This document shows positions 58,973 through 64,000 of a stretch of DNA of 64,000 nucleotides, piece by piece; position 1 is the stretch's first letter; every line of letters starts with the position of its first letter. The notes below the pieces were generated by a model, which was not told where the DNA came from, did no database searches, and was given only the letters and a program-made list of their open reading frames with translations. The position numbers were made by a program, and so were the translations under genes. This DNA is from DASXZH01 sp036502005 (lineage in GTDB: Bacteria > Armatimonadota > Fimbriimonadia > Fimbriimonadales > Fimbriimonadaceae). The DNA is taken from positions 1 through 64,000 of the forward strand of contig DASXZH010000021.1 in NCBI GenBank assembly GCA_036502005.1, in the 5' to 3' direction.

Positions 58973-60895
58973 TCACCTAACCAACCCGCCGTCCGGCGCT
59001 TCCTTTTCAGGCTGAAGCAGAATCGCGCCGTTGTTTTCATCCACCGCCGCGAGCAGCATGCCCTGGCTTTCCACGCCCCTCAGCTTCGCTGGCTTAAGGT
59101 TTGCCACCACAATGACCTGCCGACCGATTAGGTCGATGGGCGCGTAGTTGGCGGCGATTCCCGCAACGATCTGGCGCTTTTCGCTGCCCAGCATGACCTG
59201 TAACTTTAGAAGCTTGGTCGCGCCTTCTATAGCCTCTGCTTCAAGCACGCGGCCAACCCGAAGTTGCACCTTCATGAAGTCTTCGATGGTGATCTGCTCG
59301 GGCTGGGCCGGAGCGGGTTCCGGTGCTTTTACTTCTGGTTTAGGCGTTTCTGGTTCGGGCTGTGGTGTTTGCATTTTGGTTAAATCGATTCTAGGGAAAA
59401 TGGGCCTCGGTTGTTTCAAAGGTGTGCCTGGCTCTGTTATGTCCAAGTCACAGGTGGTTCGGTCTTCTATGCTGAGCTGGTCGGCGATTTCTGCGGCGGT
59501 GGCCGGAAGAATGGGGATCAGCAGGCCTTGAACAAAGCGTAACGAGAAGAGCATTGAGGCGAGGACCTCGTTTAACTTCGGGTCCTGCGCTTTGGCTAGC
59601 GCCCATGGCGCTTTCGTGTCAATGTACTTGTTGAGAAACCTGACTACACCCCAGACGGCATCTGTTGCATGGTCTATCCGAAAGCCTTTCATGGACTTGT
59701 TGTACTGTGCCAATGCATCGGTGCACGCCCCAAAAGATTCCATATCCGGTTTGGCGGCGGGAACCTTACCATCCACAAACTTGTGCGCCATAGCCAGGCT
59801 GCGATTGAGGCCATTGCCGAGATCGTTGGCAAGGTCGCTGTTGTACCGCTTGTAGAACTCGTCGTGAGTGAAGGTAGTGTCGTTCTCGAAAGGCAGACTG
59901 GAGGCCATGTAGTAGCGAACCGCGTCGATCGCAATCGGGTACTCGCAGCCGCTTGCCGCGACCAGCTCCTCGGCCAGTTCCAGCGGCCGCACGACGTTGC
60001 CTTTGGATTTGCTGATCTTTTCCTGGCCAATGAGCAGCCACGCATGCCCAACCAAGGTGGTTGGCAAGGGCAGATCGAGCCCCATTAGAATTCCAGGCCA
60101 AAGGGTTGCGTGAAACCGGGTAAGGATATCTTTGCCCATGAACTCAACATCGGCGGGCCAATAGTTTTCATAGCCAGATGCGGGCCATCCGGTGGCGCTG
60201 AGATAATTGATGAGAGCATCGAACCAGACATAAACCACCCGCTTTTCGTCGCCCGGAATGGGCACGCCCCAGCCATCGTTCGCGCGGCTAATACTGGCAT
60301 CGCGAAGACCCTGCTTGATGTAAGAAATGACCTCATTTCTTCGAGCTTCCGGAAGGATAAAGTTTGGGTTCTTCTCGATGTGCTCGAGGAGCGGTTTTTC
60401 GAAAGCGCTTAGTTTGAAAAAGTAGTTTTCTTCTTCTACCCAGCGCACTTCGTTGCCATCGGGGCTCTTGCCATCTACTAGTTCGGCTTCCTTGAAGAAT
60501 GTCTCACTGGAAATGTCGTACCAGCCTTCGTATTTTCCGGTGTAAATGTAGCCTTTGGCTTGCAGCCTGCGGAAAACTTCCTGCACGGCCGCGAAATGGC
60601 GCGGTTCGGTCGTGCGGATGAAATCGTCAAACCGAATATCCATACCTTCGAAGATCGCCTTGAACTTCTCGCTGATCTCGTCGACGAACTGTTGAGGCTG
60701 CTTGCCGGCCGCCAGGGCCGCTTCTTTTACTTTGAGGCCGTTTTCATCGGTTCCAGTGAGGAAGGTGACTTCCCGCCCCTGCATCTTCTGGTACCTCGCC
60801 GTGACATCGCTGATGAACGTGGTGAGCGTGGTCCCGATGTGGGGCACGCTGTTCACGTAATAGATGGGCGTGGTTATGTAATAGCGCTTGGGCAT
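58973..60895 (-). CDS. metG: Methionyl-tRNA synthetase
   Basis: A 640-residue class I synthetase that charges tRNA-Met. The HIGH motif reads PHIGTTL (about residue 20), the KMSKS motif reads KISKSKGN (about 297), and TTPIYYVN and FDALINYLS are the usual Met-pocket stretches. No Zn-knuckle cysteines are seen in the CP region, as in the short bacterial type. The C-terminal 115 residues are the tRNA-binding OB fold (ITIEDFMKVQLRVGRVLEAE, in part; ANLKPAKLRGVESQGMLLA), joined by a Pro/Glu-rich linker. This is core genome. Confidence 0.95.
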   Translation of the reverse strand: MPKRYYITTPIYYVNSVPHIGTTLTTFISDVTARYQKMQGREVTFLTGTDENGLKVKEAALAAGKQPQQFVDEISEKFKAIFEGMDIRFDDFIRTTEPRHFAAVQEVFRRLQAKGYIYTGKYEGWYDISSETFFKEAELVDGKSPDGNEVRWVEEENYFFKLSAFEKPLLEHIEKNPNFILPEARRNEVISYIKQGLRDASISRANDGWGVPIPGDEKRVVYVWFDALINYLSATGWPASGYENYWPADVEFMGKDILTRFHATLWPGILMGLDLPLPTTLVGHAWLLIGQEKISKSKGNVVRPLELAEELVAASGCEYPIAIDAVRYYMASSLPFENDTTFTHDEFYKRYNSDLANDLGNGLNRSLAMAHKFVDGKVPAAKPDMESFGACTDALAQYNKSMKGFRIDHATDAVWGVVRFLNKYIDTKAPWALAKAQDPKLNEVLASMLFSLRFVQGLLIPILPATAAEIADQLSIEDRTTCDLDITEPGTPLKQPRPIFPRIDLTKMQTPQPEPETPKPEVKAPEPAPAQPEQITIEDFMKVQLRVGRVLEAEAIEGATKLLKLQVMLGSEKRQIVAGIAANYAPIDLIGRQVIVVANLKPAKLRGVESQGMLLAAVDENNGAILLQPEKEAPDGGLVR

Positions 60896-61016
60896 CCGAT
60901 GTGCGAGTTTACCGGGTAAGTAAAGCCCCTCCCCTGCTCCCGGGTGACAGTTCCATTCGGAGGGGGTTCAAGGGGGAAACCTGACCGGTGGCTCGTACGG
61001 GCTGGTGCCCCTTTTT

Positions 61017-61043
61017 GTGGAGGGGAGGGGGTTGGGGGAGAGG
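61017..61043 (+). other. G-rich run, possible G-quadruplex
   Basis: GGAGGGGAGGGGGTTGGGGG near 61019-61038 has several G runs close together, upstream of metG and downstream of the gene at 61054. It might fold as a quadruplex; it may also be a common intergenic phrase of the genome. Confidence 0.3.
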
Positions 61044-61053
61044 TTGCGGCGAA

Positions 61054-61812
61054 TCACTCCAACGTATACGCCGTTCTCGCATTCAACCAACTCAGAGCCT
61101 GATCCACGCTCGTAAAAAATCCAGAGTTCACAACCAACTGGCCATTCACCAGTCTCAACGAGGTCTGCTGTGAGTACATCACTTTTGAAAAGCCGTTATC
61201 TGAATCGGAACCGTAGGAAAGGCGCTGATAAGGGGTAACCACCGTTCCGGAGCCGAGGTGCAAAGATCTTGTGTGGCCCGAACGGGGCGTGAAATACCAG
61301 CTAACCATTTGGTGAGAATCGCTATCGAAATCCCATGAAACCTTTCCTCCAAAAATGATTGAGTTATATTCCACACTTTCTAGACCAGAAGTTTTGGAAA
61401 CTCGGCTGACCACACGGGCAACGGGCACATTGGCCAGATCCGAAACCTGCTGCAAAAAATCTGACCAGGTTGAGGCAAACCCAGCATGAGCGGGAAGGAG
61501 CGGGAAAATCGCCCCCTCCCATGAGGCAAGTTGCTGTAATGAAGCGGCATCGGAGGTAACCGTCACCAACTGACTGTTGGTTCGATCTAAAAGCTGGAAT
61601 CCTGGATTATTTGATGAGTCGTTTACAACCAGGATCAAATGGGAACCGATCTCTGCCCGGGTCGTTTGGTGACCCGACCAAACTTTAACCTTCGTTTCTG
61701 CGGTCACTTTTGGAGCAGTGGAACTCGGAGCAGAAAGCACGCCTTCTTGATAGCTTTGGGCAAGTGATGCCGCAGAAACAAAGGCTAGAGACGCTGCCAA
61801 GAGAATTCGCAT
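61054..61812 (-). CDS. Exported hypothetical protein
   Basis: A 252-residue protein with a signal peptide (ILLAASLAFVSAASLAQS). The mature part is Ser/Thr-rich and beta-like: KVTAETKVKVWSGHQTTRAE, then a helix LQQLASWEGAIFPLLP, YSQQTSLRLVNGQLVVNS and a last helix FTSVDQALSWLNARTAYT. No family recognised. It is divergent from the CoA-transferase gene (89 bp apart). Confidence 0.65.
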   Translation of the reverse strand: MRILLAASLAFVSAASLAQSYQEGVLSAPSSTAPKVTAETKVKVWSGHQTTRAEIGSHLILVVNDSSNNPGFQLLDRTNSQLVTVTSDAASLQQLASWEGAIFPLLPAHAGFASTWSDFLQQVSDLANVPVARVVSRVSKTSGLESVEYNSIIFGGKVSWDFDSDSHQMVSWYFTPRSGHTRSLHLGSGTVVTPYQRLSYGSDSDNGFSKVMYSQQTSLRLVNGQLVVNSGFFTSVDQALSWLNARTAYTLE

Positions 61813-61901
61813 GAGTAACTGTTAGATCGAGTTTCGGGCGGGATCGTTCGCAAACAGAGGCTACTGCATTCAATAACCGCAATTCCTGTAAACTTTCGCA
61901 A

Positions 61902-62603
61902 ATGGACAAGGTTTATTCGGACGCCAAAGATGCCCTCGAAGGCCTGCTTTTTGATGGGATGACGATTATGGTCGGAGGTTTTGGCCTATGCGGCATTCCG
62001 GAGTGCCTGATTTCCGCGATTAAGGAATCCGGCGTGCGGGGGCTGACCGCGATTAGCAACAACTGCGGAGTAGACGATTTTGGCTTGGGACCGCTTCTTT
62101 ATTCCAAGCAGATAAAGAAAATGATCTCCTCTTACGTGGGCGAGAACGGGGAGTTTGAGCGTCAGTTCTTGGCTGGCGAGTTGGAACTGGAGTTTAATCC
62201 ACAGGGCACTCTTGCGGAAAGGATCCGGGCGGGCGGCGCCGGGATCCCGGCTTTTTACACCAAAACCGGTTACGGAACGATCATCGCAGAGGGCAAGGAC
62301 ACACGCGAGTTTGACGGCGAGTGGTACGTGATGGAGCGGGGTTTAAAAGCCGATTTGAGCATTGTAAAGGCCTGGAAGGGCGACCGCGAAGGCAACCTCG
62401 TTTATCGGAAAACGGCTCGTAACTTCAACCCAATGATGGCCACTGCTGGAAAGGTCTGCGTTGCCGAGGTTGAAGAACTTTGCGAGCCTGGTGAAATCGA
62501 TCCAAACGGCGTTCACACTCAGTCCATTTTCGTCGATCGTCTTTTTGAAGGGACAAACTATGAAAAACGCATCGAGCGAAGAACCACCCGCCCACGTGAA
62601 TAG
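61902..62603 (+). CDS. 3-oxoacid CoA-transferase subunit A, without subunit B
   Basis: A 233-residue alpha subunit of a CoA-transferase (SCOT family): GMTIMVGGFGLCGIPECLIS (about residues 19-38) and VRGLTAISNNCGVDDFGLG are the binding loops. This subunit does not carry the catalytic Glu, which is in subunit B. The B gene usually follows at once, but here an unknown gene and a sugar isomerase follow. So subunit B must be elsewhere, or the enzyme is an orphan. The start ATG 61902 matches the family N-terminus (DKVYSDAKDAL). Confidence 0.88.
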   Translation: MDKVYSDAKDALEGLLFDGMTIMVGGFGLCGIPECLISAIKESGVRGLTAISNNCGVDDFGLGPLLYSKQIKKMISSYVGENGEFERQFLAGELELEFNPQGTLAERIRAGGAGIPAFYTKTGYGTIIAEGKDTREFDGEWYVMERGLKADLSIVKAWKGDREGNLVYRKTARNFNPMMATAGKVCVAEVEELCEPGEIDPNGVHTQSIFVDRLFEGTNYEKRIERRTTRPRE

Positions 62604-62624
62604 TCAAATGCTTTAATCTAAATC

Positions 62625-63107
62625 ATGCCAGACGATTCCGAATACAACGAGTTTTTGGACAAGCACGAGAAGTTTTTCAAAGGCGAATCCCAATTCACCG
62701 CCTATCTACAGTTGGAAAAGCGAGGCCACGCGCCGCCTCAGTCCGAGGGCCTTTCCGACGAAGATATCAACCACGCTTTAACCGAGTTGATCTGGGGTTT
62801 GGAGGATTTGGGCGTTTATATAAGCCACACCGATCATCTTTCGGATCGCGAACTCTATATAAAGCTGCTCGAGTATTGCGACCTGCCCCAGGCTTATTTT
62901 CCAGGGAAGAACAAGCGAGCAATGCTGGGGTGGTCGGCAACGGATTCCGGCAGTGATGACGACGACGACGCTTATCTGCGCTTCTATGCGGACGAGAAAA
63001 CGCGCAAGCATTGGGCGAGGGACTTTAAAGTAAAGTTGCCGCCACGCGAGACCCCGCAATACCCTCGGCCATGGATTCCGGAATGGGACCCGGAGATTCC
63101 GGAATAA
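62625..63107 (+). CDS. Hypothetical acidic protein, 160 aa
   Basis: A soluble, very acidic protein (ATDSGSDDDDDAYLRFYADEK near residue 105-125, in part) with a proline-rich C-terminus (LPPRETPQYPRPWIPEWDPE). The middle EDLGVYISHTDHLSDRELYIKLLEYCDLP (split for description) is helical. No family recognised. It begins 22 bp after the CoA-transferase stop and ends four bases before the next gene. Confidence 0.6.
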   Translation: MPDDSEYNEFLDKHEKFFKGESQFTAYLQLEKRGHAPPQSEGLSDEDINHALTELIWGLEDLGVYISHTDHLSDRELYIKLLEYCDLPQAYFPGKNKRAMLGWSATDSGSDDDDDAYLRFYADEKTRKHWARDFKVKLPPRETPQYPRPWIPEWDPEIPE

Positions 63108-63110
63108 ACT

Positions 63111-63845
63111 TTGAGATTAGGCATTTGCTGCCCTCTATCGTTGGCTCGCACTGCATTAGAAAGCGGATTTGACTACGCGGAAGTCCCCGCCCTTGAGATT
63201 GCGGCAGCCTCGAACTTGAGTCCGTTCAAGGGTTTACCGCTTGAATGCACGAATCTGTTCTTTCCGCATGGAATTCGGCTGTTTGGTGGGGAACCGTTCG
63301 ATTGGCGTGCTTACGTGACTTTGCTTCTGCCTCGGGCTGCAGAACTGGGGGTTAAGCTCATGACCGTCGGTTCCGGCCGCGCCCGCTCAGCCGAGGAAGG
63401 CGAGGAGGGGGACACGGAAGAGCGATTTTTGGAGATGGTTGCCCAAATCCAACTTATGGCAAAGCCATTGGGAATCGTGATTTCTCCCGAGAACCTTTCG
63501 CCCCAGGAAACGAATGTTTGGAACGATTACATGCGCTTGCGAGCGGCGACTTTAAGCCGTTCGATTGGCTGCACACTGGACGTTTATCATGTCATGTCCA
63601 GTCCACATAGCGACTTTGTGCTAGGGAGGCAGGATTTGCCCTCGCATGTGCACTTGTCCGATTGGGAGCGGAAAGCCTATGTTTGGGAAGACGAGTTTGC
63701 AATCGGCCAAATAGCGGCACTGATGGAACTGAAATATAAGGGCCGATATTCCCTTGAGCTTAACCAAACGGATCCAGCCGAGTGGCCGAACATCGCGAAA
63801 CGATTCCATAAGTGCATGACTACAATCGCTGAGTCTGTTCCTTAA
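63111..63845 (+). CDS. Sugar phosphate isomerase/epimerase-like protein
   Basis: A 244-residue xylose-isomerase-like TIM barrel: LGICCPLSLARTALESGFDYAEV, then LGVKLMTVGSGRAR, VISPENLSPQETNV (metal Glu), CTLDVYHVMSS (metal Asp), SHVHLSDWERKAY and YSLELNQTDP (last Glu). The start codon is TTG at 63111, with GGAAT six bases upstream. It is four bases after the previous stop, so the two are coupled. The substrate is probably a sugar or sugar acid. Its 3' end overlaps the convergent kinase gene by 26 bp. Confidence 0.8.
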   Translation: MRLGICCPLSLARTALESGFDYAEVPALEIAAASNLSPFKGLPLECTNLFFPHGIRLFGGEPFDWRAYVTLLLPRAAELGVKLMTVGSGRARSAEEGEEGDTEERFLEMVAQIQLMAKPLGIVISPENLSPQETNVWNDYMRLRAATLSRSIGCTLDVYHVMSSPHSDFVLGRQDLPSHVHLSDWERKAYVWEDEFAIGQIAALMELKYKGRYSLELNQTDPAEWPNIAKRFHKCMTTIAESVP

Positions 63846-64000
63846 TCGCCAGAAGCTGTTTCATCACGTCGCCCAGATGGGCTGATTTATCCGCACCCGC
63901 AAAGCTATCATGCAGCCGCTTGTAAAGGCTAAACAGCTTGGCGTAAACGGGAACTGCGGCCAGATTTGGAGTAAAGACCAGATCTTTCACGCCCGTCATG
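63820..64000 (-). CDS. FGGY-family sugar kinase (ribulokinase-like), C-terminal fragment
   Basis: The frame is open from the right edge to a TAG at 63820. The 59 residues read KDLVFTPNLAAVPVYAKLFS, then LYKRLHDSFAG, and LGDVMKQLLAIKEQ, which is the C-terminal end of the ribulokinase type of FGGY kinases (P..A...Y..L...Y..LH..F...L...M..LL.I). It should phosphorylate L-ribulose or a related ketopentose. The N-terminus lies beyond the window. Confidence 0.7.
   Translation of the reverse strand, partial: MTGVKDLVFTPNLAAVPVYAKLFSLYKRLHDSFAGADKSAHLGDVMKQLLAIKEQTQRL

Noticed and set aside
58572..59015. Plus-strand open frame downstream of the PPC gene
   Set aside because: It is made of GC-rich phrases with hairpins, overlaps the 3' end of metG and has no protein-like pattern.
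61017..61043. Functional G-quadruplex controlling metG
   Set aside because: Only a G-rich run is visible; no position or conservation evidence supports a regulatory role.

Overview
The window looks like chromosomal DNA of a member of the Armatimonadota, close to Fimbriimonadia. The main support is the LacI regulator, DUF1559-type prepilin-like protein and lipoprotein set at 44.7-47.1 kb, whose prepilin N-terminus (type IV class methylation motif, then ILFPVFAQA) is characteristic of that phylum. Base composition is moderate by eye. The phylum call is inference. Both edges cut genes: a secreted protein on the left and an FGGY sugar kinase, probably ribulokinase, on the right.

From the left edge to about 35.8 kb the window is accessory DNA. 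It opens with two secreted proteins, a small HTH regulator with a doubled operator, an ArdC-type antirestriction protein and a DprA/Smf-like protein. A defence island follows (5.5-19.2 kb): a type I restriction-modification operon hsdM-hsdS-hsdR, a small uncharacterised gene coupled to a complete type II CBASS operon (patatin effector, DncV-like cyclase, Cap2 E1/E2, Cap3 JAB protease), then a TIR-domain protein and an ApeA-like HEPN protein, both undescribed as far as I can tell. The cap2 frame runs upstream of its first ATG and probably starts at an ATT codon behind a strong Shine-Dalgarno.

At 22-33.5 kb lies an integrative, probably mobilisable element. It has a large serine recombinase whose last codons lie in a tandem 219-bp duplication, a plasmid-like replication module with two perfect DnaA boxes, a VirD4/TraD-like ATPase, a replication-relaxation protein and cargo (zinc-ribbon membrane protein, YARHG protein, caspase-like protein, HExxH protein). 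At 33.67 and 35.70 kb are two 3' halves of a tRNA-Pro gene, the second broken. They are typical scars of tRNA-targeting integrases and bracket a subtilisin-like protease with 14-residue C-terminal repeats.

From about 36 kb the content looks more like core genome. It holds an NMT1/SsuA-type ABC transporter operon led by a possible HTH gene, an unknown divergent gene, a nitric-oxide-type cluster (NsrR-like Rrf2 regulator, group III truncated globin, membrane protein, divergent DUF488 protein), a frameshifted membrane protein, the LacI/prepilin operon with two operators around a good promoter, two sulfotransferases and an IS110-family element with a possible bridge RNA region. Then come a glycoside hydrolase, a family 4 uracil-DNA glycosylase, a HIT protein, a diguanylate cyclase, a pre-peptidase-domain protein, methionyl-tRNA synthetase, a lone CoA-transferase subunit A and a sugar isomerase-like protein.

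No rRNA, intact tRNA or CRISPR array was recognised.
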